From CAYQUC01 sp964514215 (GTDB lineage Bacteria > Pseudomonadota > Gammaproteobacteria > UBA6429 > Thiohalophilaceae): a stretch of DNA of 34,768 nucleotides. The translations under genes were made by a program, and so were the position numbers. Where the stretch lies: contig CAZEPW010000039.1 of NCBI GenBank assembly GCA_964514215.1, positions 1-34,768 on the forward strand, given 5' to 3'. The notes below the pieces were generated by a model. The model saw only the letters and a list, made by a program, of their open reading frames with translations. It was not told the DNA's origin and did not search any database. This document shows, piece by piece, positions 1 to 7,170 of this stretch (positions are counted from its first letter, which is position 1; every line of letters begins with the position of its first letter).

Positions 1-1
1 G

Positions 2-100
2 CGGAACCCGGACCCAGGATCTTCATATTTCGATCGGAGGAAAATTGAGTTTGATGGGGCTAACACAAAAGAAATTAATAATAAAATAAAATCACTATAA
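2..100 (+). CDS. Possible 3' end of an unidentified gene cut by the window edge
   Basis: Frame 2 is open from the left edge to a TAA at 98-100, giving about 32 residues (RNPDPGSSYF... ending in KSL). It stops 22 nt before the TTG start of the next gene, which would fit an operon. I do not recognise the peptide. Frame 3 is also open over most of this stretch, so the coding assignment is weak and could be chance. Confidence 0.3.
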   Translation, partial: RNPDPGSSYFDRRKIEFDGANTKEINNKIKSL

Positions 101-122
101 TATAAATAACGGGAGAGATATA

Positions 123-476
123 TTGAACATTCATGAAAAAATAAATTACATTGAATTTCCAACAAAAGATATAAACGCTAGCAAATCTTTTTTTGAAGCG
201 GTATTTAATTGGACATTTATTGATTACGGCCCTGAATACAGTGCCTTTTCAAACGAGGGCATTGATGGTGGTTTTTTTAAATCCGAATTAACGGTTTCAA
301 GCCAAGCAGGTAGTGCATTGGTAGTGTTTTACAGCTCAGAACTACAAGCGACACTTTCAAAAATACAGAAATGCGGTGGTTCAATCATAAAAGATATTTT
401 TTCATTTCCGGGTGGTCGCCGTTTTCACTTTACCGATCCTAGCGGCAATGAATTTGCTGTGTGGTCTGACAAATAA
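123..476 (+). CDS. VOC-fold (glyoxalase/bleomycin-resistance-like) protein
   Basis: The 117-aa product is one vicinal-oxygen-chelate module. It opens with the typical INYIEFPTKD strand, followed by the SKSFFEAVFNW helix, and closes with the strand pair GGRRFHFTDPSGNEFAVWS. Small stand-alone VOC proteins bind metal or small ligands as dimers; the substrate cannot be told from sequence. TTG at 123 is the only reasonable start: it follows a good ribosome-binding site (GGGAGAG near 111-117), and the nearby ATG at 133 is out of frame. The next gene begins one base after this stop, so the two are probably cotranscribed. The fold is fairly secure; the function is not. Confidence 0.85.
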   Translation: MNIHEKINYIEFPTKDINASKSFFEAVFNWTFIDYGPEYSAFSNEGIDGGFFKSELTVSSQAGSALVVFYSSELQATLSKIQKCGGSIIKDIFSFPGGRRFHFTDPSGNEFAVWSDK

Positions 477-477
477 G

Positions 478-834
478 ATGCCATTACTAACGACTGTTTT
501 AATCACGATAGTTGCGCTGCTGCACATCTATTTTCTGATACTTGAGATGTTTTTGTGGGATAAACCCTATGGTATGCGAATTTTTGGCCACACCTCAAAA
601 ACCGCAAGTTTAACCAAGCCATTAGCCATGAACCAAGGGCTTTATAATGGTTTTTTAGCTGCTGGACTTATTTGGGGTTTATATCTAAATGAAACAGGTT
701 TTGCTATTAAAATATTTTTTCTGAGCTGTGTTATTTTGGCAGGTAGTTACGCTGGGGTAACGGTTAATAAAAAAATTTTTTGGGTTCAAGCTTTACCGGC
801 AATTGCAGCAATGACAACTTTATTATGGGGGTAA
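478..834 (+). CDS. DUF1304 family membrane protein
   Basis: A 118-aa integral membrane protein with about four hydrophobic helices. The first helix (LLTTVLITIVALLHIYFLILEMF), followed by LWDKPYG and later MNQGLYNGFLAAGLIWG, is characteristic of DUF1304, a small inner-membrane family of unknown function. The open frame extends upstream to 412, but those residues overlap the VOC gene. ATG 478, one base after the VOC stop, gives the normal family length. Translational coupling with the upstream gene is likely. Confidence 0.85.
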   Translation: MPLLTTVLITIVALLHIYFLILEMFLWDKPYGMRIFGHTSKTASLTKPLAMNQGLYNGFLAAGLIWGLYLNETGFAIKIFFLSCVILAGSYAGVTVNKKIFWVQALPAIAAMTTLLWG

Positions 835-838
835 ACAA

Positions 839-1342
839 TTAACACGAATTATTATTTTTGGGAACTCGGGCTCGGGTAAATCCACGTTATCAAAACACTA
901 TGCAGAAAAATTTAATTTACAACATTTAGACCTTGATATTTTGGCATGGCAAGATACAAACCCGCCATCAAGACAGCCCTTGGAAAAAGCTGCAAAAGAG
1001 ATTAAACGGTTTACCACTCAAAATAAAAACTGAGTTATTGAAGGGGGGTACACGGATTTATTGGCTGTTGTACTTGGAGACGCAACCGAAATTATATTTT
1101 TAAATTTGGATGTCACATCCTGCATTGAAAATTGCAAAAATAGGCCGTGGGAATCCCATAAATATGAATCGGTGGAAAAGCAAAATGCCAATTTAGCCAT
1201 GCTAATAGAGTGGGTGAAGCAATATCCAGAGCGAACCGATGTATTTTCCCATCAAGCCCATAACCAGCTATTTGATTCTTATGCTGGGAAAAAAATACAA
1301 TATCATTCAAACAATCCTACTGGTGTGACATTATCAAATTAG
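839..1342 (+). pseudogene. Decayed P-loop kinase/ATPase-like gene (shikimate/adenylate-kinase-type fold)
   Basis: Read in one frame from about 839, the sequence gives TRIIIFGNSGSGKST, with a Walker A motif near 860-886, then DLDILAW, an in-frame TGA at 1031-1033, and VIEGGYTDLL, finishing at the TAA at 1340-1342. The TGA sits where this family usually has Trp (NWVIEGGY-like), so a single TGG-to-TGA change is the simplest cause. There is also no ATG, GTG or TTG in frame between the upstream in-frame TGA at 812-814 and the Walker A motif. The codon at the expected start is TTA. Two separate lesions argue for a real pseudogene. The intact ancestor would be a P-loop nucleotide kinase-like protein of about 168 aa. 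Confidence 0.75.
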
Positions 1343-1364
1343 ATAATACAAGTTGAAATGAGTG

Positions 1365-1484
1365 TAGTGAAATCCAATAGCAGTGATGGATGAATAAATT
1401 TTGTTGGGGTGAGTGAAGTTAAGCCCAACAGCGCTGATGGATAAAAAATTTTGTAGAGGTTCGAAAAACATTCACCCCAGCCTG
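1365..1484. repeat. Dispersed intergenic repeat, two tandem units
   Basis: Two degenerate units of roughly 50-55 bp lie head to tail. Each contains a CCAAtAGC..TGATGG core followed by AAATTTTGT. The second ends in GGTTCGAAAAA and TCACCCCAGCCT. GTTGGG (1403-1408) and CCCAAC (1424-1429) can pair as a hairpin. The same unit occurs once at 7034-7106. Both copies lie at the 3' ends of genes, as REP- or MITE-like elements often do. No coding potential. Confidence 0.65.
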
Positions 1485-1497
1485 TTAAAGTGGTTAG

Positions 1498-2718
1498 CTA
1501 CTTTAAGTTTTTTAATGCCCGATTGTGTATTTCTTTAATATCAACCGAATGGGATTTTTGATATTTTATGCGTCGTTCACGTTGTTTTTTAAAGTGTGCA
1601 ATAATGGTATTTTTTTCTAATTTGACACCAAAATCGTCTAAGCGTGGCTCTGTCGGTAAACCAGCCAGCTTATTTAGCATCATTACTGCTGTTGCACGAG
1701 TGTAATGTGATCCTTCCCAATACCAAGTCATCAATGTATCTTTATCACCTAACGCTGGAACTGGTTCGGTAGTTATAGCGTTGTAGCCTGCAAAATCCAC
1801 CACCAAAAATGGTTTCTTTTTAAATTTCTGGGCTAATGATTCAACTAAGCTAACTACCGAATATTTGAATTGTTCAACACCTTGTCCTGAATCTTTAACG
1901 CAATTGACCTCTTGTAGTCTAGCGTGTATAGGACTAAAAAAAACTTTCAATTCAATTTCATCACGATAAGCAATCTCAAGTATTTTTTGAAAATAATATA
2001 ATTTTTCTATTGTTGTTTTAGTGTTTTGTTCGGTAGGCATTAATGAATTAATACCACACTGTTTGATGGCTGTTAGCTTTCCAAAATATTTATTCTCATT
2101 TGCAGCAAACATTTGATGGTGACCACCGGCGCTTGAAACACGTTTTTTCATGTCGATAACGGCCAAGTTCTTTTGAGAGTAATAACGTTGTTTTTTTATC
2201 GTGCTAAGACTGGCTCTAATAGCATCAATACTTAAAACACTATTATAAATGTCATACCAATATTGAAAATAACGTTTTATATTTGAATTACCTTCTTTAT
2301 CAACGAAAAACCGATTTTCATTAAAATTGGTATAGGTGCCGTTGGTAAATCTTTCGTCTAATCCAATAATGGCCGTTTTTAATGGTCGTATCGCATGAGC
2401 ATGTTGAAACATACGAAACATTTCATAACCAGAACCACTTGCTAATGATAAATTATAAACGGGTAGATTTATAAAACTCGGGTGTTTCGATGGCATGTTT
2501 AAAGTGCGCGATGAACCTAATATTATAGTAGCCGGCTTTATTTGATTGGTTTTGTAGACCTTGGTCATGCGTGCACGAATTTTTGGTTTATGGATATTTA
2601 ATCCTTCGATTAATGGACTACCTAAATAATCAAACGGATCAATCAACCAATTAAACGATCCGATCACAACTAGGAAGGTAATAATGCCGGATAATAATGT
2701 TATTAAATATTTTTTCAT
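1498..2718 (-). CDS. Membrane-anchored SGNH-hydrolase-like partner of an MBOAT acyltransferase
   Basis: The 406-aa product starts with one signal-anchor helix (residues about 4-24) and continues outside the membrane. ATIILGSSRTLN (residues about 63-74) holds the likely nucleophile serine in the GSSR block I, and the C-terminal EGSHYTRAT supplies the likely catalytic His. This arrangement resembles AlgJ/AlgX-type and other MBOAT-associated proteins that transfer acyl groups to polysaccharides in the periplasm. Its ATG overlaps the stop of the MBOAT gene (TAATG, one shared base), which points to translational coupling. A basic tail (KKQRERRIKYQK) follows the catalytic region. No glycan polymerase genes lie nearby, so the substrate is unknown. 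Confidence 0.8.
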   Translation of the reverse strand: MKKYLITLLSGIITFLVVIGSFNWLIDPFDYLGSPLIEGLNIHKPKIRARMTKVYKTNQIKPATIILGSSRTLNMPSKHPSFINLPVYNLSLASGSGYEMFRMFQHAHAIRPLKTAIIGLDERFTNGTYTNFNENRFFVDKEGNSNIKRYFQYWYDIYNSVLSIDAIRASLSTIKKQRYYSQKNLAVIDMKKRVSSAGGHHQMFAANENKYFGKLTAIKQCGINSLMPTEQNTKTTIEKLYYFQKILEIAYRDEIELKVFFSPIHARLQEVNCVKDSGQGVEQFKYSVVSLVESLAQKFKKKPFLVVDFAGYNAITTEPVPALGDKDTLMTWYWEGSHYTRATAVMMLNKLAGLPTEPRLDDFGVKLEKNTIIAHFKKQRERRIKYQKSHSVDIKEIHNRALKNLK

Positions 2719-4244
2719 TAAAATTGAAAATATAAAAATTCGCTAAATTTTCCAAGCTTTAAAATCGCAAAGCTACCTAATAATCCAATCCACAATGCCC
2801 AGCGCCAATTCGCTTTCCAATATAGCCGTGACGCAATTGGCGGATTTAAAACGGCAGGATTTTTTGACATTAACTGCTGTACATTTGGTGCATACCAAAC
2901 AAATAAGGTCATGGCGATTATGGCAACTAAATTACCCATGCCGGAAAAATGCAGTAGATAATCGAACTCGAGCCCTAGTTCTTCTAAATACGGTGCCATG
3001 AACCCGAGCTGCTCGGTTTTATTCACTGGCCATACCACACCATAAAAACCAAACATACCTTTTAACATGGTTAACGCCGAACTAAAGCTATCGGCGCGAA
3101 AGAATACCCAGGCGATAATGATACTAATGAATGTAATCAGACGAGCCACAATGGTATTAACCGGTGATGCAGGTAATGTAATTTTACAATAACGTTTAAA
3201 AGCATGCCAAGCATGATTTATAACAAGATAAAAACCATGCAATAATCCCCAAAAAATAAATGTCCAACCAGCGCCATGCCACAAACCACCTAAGACCATG
3301 GTCAGTATTAAATTACTGTAACGCCGAACTTGCCCCTTTTTATTTCCACCCAATGGAATATATAAATAATCTTTTAGAAACTGCGACAATGTCATATGCC
3401 ACTGCTTCCAAAACTCAATAATATTACGGGCTTTATAGGGTGAATTAAAATTAAGCGGTAATAAAATACCAAACATTCGGGCTATGCCAACAGCCATATC
3501 AGAATAACCGGAAAAATCAAAATACAATTGAAAGGTATAAGCAAACGCACCACGCCATGCTTCAAAAAAAGTTAAGGTATTGCCATTAGCAACTTCGGTA
3601 AAAGCTTCGTTGGCATAAGGTGAATAACCATCGGCAATAACCGTTTTTTTAAATAAACCCAATAAAAAAATTGATACGCCAACTGCTAAGTGGCTGTAAT
3701 TAATTTGATATTTTTTATCGTTTGAAAATTGCGGCAACATGTCGCGATGATGCACGATAGGCCCGGCTATTAATTGGGGGAAAAATGAAACGAATAAACA
3801 ATAATGTAAAAAATTATATTCCTTTGTTTCACCGCGGTATGCATCAATTAAGTAAGCTACTTGCTGAAAGGTAAAAAATGATATTGCCAAAGGCAAAAAT
3901 ATTTCACTGGTTGCCCAGTGGCTATCACTAATGGCATTAATATTTGATATAAAAAAATTTGCGTATTTATAATATCCCAGCAGTCCTAAATTAGCACAAA
4001 TACCAAATATCAATAACGGTTTTTGTTTTTGTCCGCTTAATGCAACACCAACCATGTAATTAAACAGTATTGATATAATAAGTATGATTAAATAAGCTGG
4101 ATTCCACCATGCATAAAAGAATAACGATGCGGCGACTAACCAAGAAATAGCAACACGATGATGGCCGCGACTACCGATAAAGAAAAAGAATAATAGCGTG
4201 ATAGGTAAAAATAGAAATATAAATTCGACTGAATTAAACAGCAT
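2718..4244 (-). CDS. MBOAT family O-acyltransferase (AlgI-like)
   Basis: A 508-aa polytopic membrane protein. The MBOAT signatures are clear: FWKQWHMTLSQFLKDYLYIP (His 283) and GGLWHGAGWTFIFWGLLHG (His 323, the invariant catalytic histidine). The N-terminal half has the usual FLPLAISFFTFQQVAYLID and LIAGPIVHH segments. AlgI-like proteins take acyl groups from cytoplasmic donors and pass them across the inner membrane to a periplasmic acyltransferase, here the coupled downstream gene. Length and motifs match intact family members. A terminator-like hairpin separates it from the upstream RRM gene, so it probably has its own promoter. Confidence 0.95.
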   Translation of the reverse strand: MLFNSVEFIFLFLPITLLFFFFIGSRGHHRVAISWLVAASLFFYAWWNPAYLIILIISILFNYMVGVALSGQKQKPLLIFGICANLGLLGYYKYANFFISNINAISDSHWATSEIFLPLAISFFTFQQVAYLIDAYRGETKEYNFLHYCLFVSFFPQLIAGPIVHHRDMLPQFSNDKKYQINYSHLAVGVSIFLLGLFKKTVIADGYSPYANEAFTEVANGNTLTFFEAWRGAFAYTFQLYFDFSGYSDMAVGIARMFGILLPLNFNSPYKARNIIEFWKQWHMTLSQFLKDYLYIPLGGNKKGQVRRYSNLILTMVLGGLWHGAGWTFIFWGLLHGFYLVINHAWHAFKRYCKITLPASPVNTIVARLITFISIIIAWVFFRADSFSSALTMLKGMFGFYGVVWPVNKTEQLGFMAPYLEELGLEFDYLLHFSGMGNLVAIIAMTLFVWYAPNVQQLMSKNPAVLNPPIASRLYWKANWRWALWIGLLGSFAILKLGKFSEFLYFQF

Positions 4245-4305
4245 TATATTTTATGTATGACATTGAAAATAATTGAAAATAGATGAAGGTATTACTTATA
4301 ACAAC

Positions 4306-4332
4306 AATACCGCCACTGAATATGGCAGTATT
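4306..4332 (-). terminator. Putative rho-independent terminator after the RRM gene
   Basis: AATAC-C-GCCA / TGGC-A-GTATT pairs around a 7-nt loop with one mismatch. Read leftwards, the hairpin is followed by a T-rich tail (TTGTTGTTAT); on the right it is flanked by an A/T run. It may work in both directions. Confidence 0.5.
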
Positions 4333-4360
4333 TTATTTTTTTGAACTCAATTCGTTCCAG

Positions 4361-4630
4361 CTAACGACGACGACCGCCTTTACCTTTTTTACTGGTATCT
4401 TCGTATTTTACGATTAAATTTTTATCACCCATACTTTTGCCATTAAGACCGGCTATCGCTGCACGTGCTTCATGGCCTTCCATTTCGATAAAACCAAAAC
4501 CTTTACATTTCCCAGAAAAAATATCGCTGATAAGTTCAATTGAACGGACTTTTCCGTATTCTGAAAATAACTCTGTAACACTTTTTTCAGTTGCATCGTG
4601 CGGGAGACTACCAACAAACATTTTTTTCAT
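4361..4630 (-). CDS. RNA-recognition-motif (RRM) RNA-binding protein
   Basis: The 89-aa product is a single RRM: RNP2 is MFVGSLP (residues 4-10) and RNP1 is KCKGFGFIEM (about 42-51), followed by a short basic tail (KKGKGGRRR). Single-RRM proteins of this kind occur in cyanobacteria and various proteobacteria, bind single-stranded RNA, and are often cold-induced. It lies directly downstream of a cold-shock-domain gene on the same strand, but a strong terminator separates them, so expression may depend on readthrough or a separate promoter. A GGTGA about 8 nt before the ATG serves as ribosome-binding site. Confidence 0.92.
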   Translation of the reverse strand: MKKMFVGSLPHDATEKSVTELFSEYGKVRSIELISDIFSGKCKGFGFIEMEGHEARAAIAGLNGKSMGDKNLIVKYEDTSKKGKGGRRR

Positions 4631-4660
4631 TAAGTTTTCACCAGTTTATAAATTGGAGAA

Positions 4661-4693
4661 TAAAAAAACCTGCATGGGAGTTACCCAAGCAGG
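4661..4693 (-). terminator. Rho-independent terminator of the cold-shock gene
   Basis: CCTGC..GGG and CCC..GCAGG pair (4669-4693) around an AGTTA-type loop. Read on the minus strand the hairpin is followed at once by seven T residues. It lies just after the end of the cold-shock gene and before the RRM gene. Confidence 0.85.
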
Positions 4694-4720
4694 AATTTCG
4701 TATATGGTTTATTATAGCAA

Positions 4721-4927
4721 CTAAGCGCTAACTTGCACATCAGTTGCTTGAGGGCCTTTATCACCGCTTTCTACGTTAAAACTAACTTCTTGACCTTCGT
4801 TTAGTGTACGAAAACCATCACTTTTGATCGCTGAAAAATGTACAAATACATCTGCACTGCCATCGGCTGGTGTAATGAAGCCAAAACCTTTCGTCTCGTT
4901 AAACCACTTAACTGTTCCTGTAACCAT
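4721..4927 (-). CDS. Cold-shock-domain protein (CspA family)
   Basis: The 68-aa product is one complete cold-shock domain: GTVKWFNETKGFGFI at the N-terminus includes RNP1 (KGFGFI), and DVFVHF is RNP2. CspA-type proteins bind single-stranded nucleic acid and melt RNA structure, helping translation and antitermination, often at low temperature. The start follows a GAGG ribosome-binding site. Nearly 400 nt separate the ATG from the next gene, leaving room for the long structured 5' leader typical of cold-induced csp mRNAs. Which csp paralogue this is cannot be told. Confidence 0.96.
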   Translation of the reverse strand: MVTGTVKWFNETKGFGFITPADGSADVFVHFSAIKSDGFRTLNEGQEVSFNVESGDKGPQATDVQVSA

Positions 4928-5319
4928 TTCTATAAATCCTCATAATAATATTAAAAAAGTATTGCAAATTATTCAAGGAAAATGACAGAAGAACACATAG
5001 GGTGGTACAACTAGATAAAACCGAGATAATATACAATTAATCTAATCCGATTAAAACATAATAACCACCTAATAGCTAGGTAATAATCTAATGAGTTCAA
5101 CGATTTAATCGATTAATTGCCTTTAAAATTCACTGGCAGTTTCAACGCTAATCTCAAACGAACTATTTAAAAAATAGGCTTGTAAAATATATTTTTATTC
5201 ACCTATAATCTCTGAGGTTGTAATACATTATAAATAATTACCAAATGGAACAACGCCAACTGAAAACGACTAAGTAATTTGATAGGCTAGGAACGTTCAC
5301 GACAGGAGAATCAGATACT
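4928..5319. other. Intergenic region between divergent csp and DUF427 genes
   Basis: AT-rich and without coding potential on either strand. The left part should carry the promoter and 5' leader of the minus-strand csp gene; I could not fix a convincing -35/-10 pair for it. The right part contains a good plus-strand promoter (5180-5209). Confidence 0.6.
5180..5209 (+). promoter_or_regulatory. Predicted sigma70 promoter for the DUF427 gene
   Basis: TTGTAA (5180-5185), an 18-nt spacer, and a perfect TATAAT (5204-5209). Transcription would start near 5216, leaving a leader of about 100 nt before the TTG start codon at 5320. Confidence 0.5.
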
Positions 5320-5601
5320 TTGAAAGCAATATGGAATAATCAACTATTGGCCGAAAGCGATGATACTATCATCCTAGAAGATAACCACTATTTTCCTATG
5401 TCATCCCTTAATATGGCTTATTTTAATGCCAGCATAACCCAAAGCCATTGCCCTTGGAAAGGTGACGCAAATTATTACTCAATAGTAGTGGATGGTAAAG
5501 AGAATCTTGATGCTGCATGGTATTATCCCTCACCAAAAGCAGCCGCGAAACAAATAAGCGGCCGTATCGCTTTTTGGAAAGGCGTAATGGTTACCGAATA
5601 A
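5320..5601 (+). CDS. DUF427 family protein
   Basis: A 93-aa protein that is almost entirely the DUF427 domain. The hallmark CPWKGDANYYSI lies in the middle and AWYYPSPKAA...ISGRIAFWKGVMV at the C-terminus. The family is widespread, usually about this size, compact and beta-rich, with no settled function. TTG at 5320 is the start because AGGAGA lies about 10 nt upstream and no in-frame ATG gives a complete domain. It is transcribed away from the csp gene and appears monocistronic. Confidence 0.88.
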   Translation: MKAIWNNQLLAESDDTIILEDNHYFPMSSLNMAYFNASITQSHCPWKGDANYYSIVVDGKENLDAAWYYPSPKAAAKQISGRIAFWKGVMVTE

Positions 5602-5876
5602 ATGTTAGTTGTCTCAAGTAGAAATTGCTGTGATAGCAATATAACCCGAATCTCAGGTTTGCAAAAAAATATTAATACCATTTAGCATGACGCTTGCCGT
5701 AAGGCTTGAGTTTTATAAACTAACCGCTGACTTTAGCATGAATAAATAATTTTGATACTTAAATTATGTTAATTTGTTTTCTAACGTGGAATAATACGCA
5801 CACCAAAATAAAGTAACACTAAGCATAAACACCTGTAATGGAATACAAATAAAAGCTAGAAGGGCATCCTAATTAA

Positions 5877-6401
5877 ATGAAACTATTTGTTAAATACATC
5901 TTTACTGTATTTCTGTTATTTGCTGCATTTACATCACACGCCAATCCCATTGATTACGGCAAACTCAGTATTGAACAACTAAAAGAACAAGCGGCAACGA
6001 TACATCCTGCTGGCTTATACATATTGGCAAAAAAATTATTTAAGAACAATAAAAAAGATGACGCGGTATTTTGGTTGACGGTTGGTCACTTGCGATTTAA
6101 ATTTCATTTAGCGACTAAGCCCAATACAAAATCATTAGATGGCCCATCGTTATTTTCTACCCTGCAAAATTTTATTGGTGTCCCCATTAACGAATATGCA
6201 GGTTTTAGACCGGAGCAGTGGGCTCAAGCCGCTAAAAAAGCCAAACAGTGGGATCTCGATAATAATAATTCATTTACTTCGAAGAAAAAATATCAAAAAG
6301 AATATGCTGCAACGCATGTTGAAATGGATAATATGATTAATTACATTATTGATAACAAAGAAAAAATACGGCAAGACAGGTTACAAAACGCCACCAAATA
6401 A
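5877..6401 (+). CDS. Secreted protein of unknown function
   Basis: The 174-aa product has a clear Sec signal peptide (residues 1 to about 22, KLFVKYIFTVFLLFAAF, cleavage likely after SHA). The mature part is helical and rich in Lys and Asn. A short LAKKLFKNNKKDDAVFWLTVGHLRFKF-type segment resembles a single Sel1/TPR-like helix pair, but there is no full repeat array. The C-terminus is charged (KEKIRQDRLQNATK). I do not recognise a family. The ribosome-binding site (GAAGG) is weak and rather far from the ATG. The product is probably periplasmic. Confidence 0.75.
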   Translation: MKLFVKYIFTVFLLFAAFTSHANPIDYGKLSIEQLKEQAATIHPAGLYILAKKLFKNNKKDDAVFWLTVGHLRFKFHLATKPNTKSLDGPSLFSTLQNFIGVPINEYAGFRPEQWAQAAKKAKQWDLDNNNSFTSKKKYQKEYAATHVEMDNMINYIIDNKEKIRQDRLQNATK

Positions 6402-6504
6402 TCATTACCTTTGATTTCCAATTTAACTACCGGTCAAGCGACTGTAGACATTCGAATAATATTATGGCTCAATACCATTTCATTTATTAAGTGGTAGTAA
6501 CATT

Positions 6505-6960
6505 ATGGATATTTGGGTAGATGCCGATGCCTGTCCGGTTGTTATAAAAGATATTATTTTTAGAGCCGCGCAGCGTACCAAAATTCAAGTAACATTAGTT
6601 GCCAATCAGTTTATTCAAACACCGCGTTTACCAAACATTAAATTTATTCGAGTTGCAGCCGGTTTTGATGTTGCAGACAATGAAATAGTTAGCCGCGTTA
6701 ACCCCGGAGATTTGGTTATTACTAGTGATATACCATTAGCAGCTGAAGTGATTGAAAAGGGTGCATTAGCACTAAGCCCTCGAGGTGAAATGCACACCAC
6801 CGACAATATTAAACAACGGCTTAATATTCGAGATTTTATGGACACCATGCGCTCCAGCGGCATCCACACCGGCGGGCCACCACCTTTAAACCAAAACGAT
6901 CGCCAGACATTCGCCAATCATTTGGATAGAATTTTAACTAAAAATAGCGCTGCGAATTAA
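6505..6960 (+). CDS. yaiI: YaiI/YqxD family protein (UPF0178, DUF188)
   Basis: A 151-aa protein with the family pattern throughout: the N-terminal IWVDADACPVVIKDII, the central GDLVITSDIPLAAEVIEKGA, and the C-terminal IKQRLNIRDFMDTMRSSG followed by HTGGPPPL. The conserved acidic residues at the N-terminus and in TSDIPLA recall PIN-like/NYN nuclease folds, but no activity has been established for the family. Length and both ends match typical members, so the gene looks intact. Its ribosome-binding site is weak. A dispersed repeat follows the gene. Confidence 0.95.
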   Translation: MDIWVDADACPVVIKDIIFRAAQRTKIQVTLVANQFIQTPRLPNIKFIRVAAGFDVADNEIVSRVNPGDLVITSDIPLAAEVIEKGALALSPRGEMHTTDNIKQRLNIRDFMDTMRSSGIHTGGPPPLNQNDRQTFANHLDRILTKNSAAN

Positions 6961-7033
6961 GTAATCTGAATTTGTAAAACGATAAAGGAGTAATATTTAA
7001 TGCTCGGGATAGATTATGTCGTTTGTGAGAGGG

Positions 7034-7106
7034 TGGCGAATCCCAATAGCGGTGATGGTTAAACAAATTTTGTTGGAGTTCGAAAAAGACTCACCCCAAC
7101 CTACCT
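7034..7106. repeat. Dispersed intergenic repeat, single unit
   Basis: Matches the repeat at 1365-1484: CCCAATAGCGGTGATGG, then AAATTTTGTTGGAGTTCG, AAAAA and ACTCACCCCAACCT. It lies between the convergent yaiI and GT9 genes. GTTGG and CCAAC at the two sides of the 3' half can pair. Confidence 0.65.
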
Positions 7107-7170
7107 GTCCAAAATCAAATACAAGCATTTAGATAGCTACAGTTTTCAGTCATTTCAGCTATCCCATCAA

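Noticed and set aside
839..1342. TGA read as Trp (recoding) to rescue the P-loop gene
   Set aside because: TGA ends other intact genes here (for example at 30605-30607, and the DUF2157 gene at 17126-17124), and the same gene also lacks a start codon, so simple decay is the better explanation.
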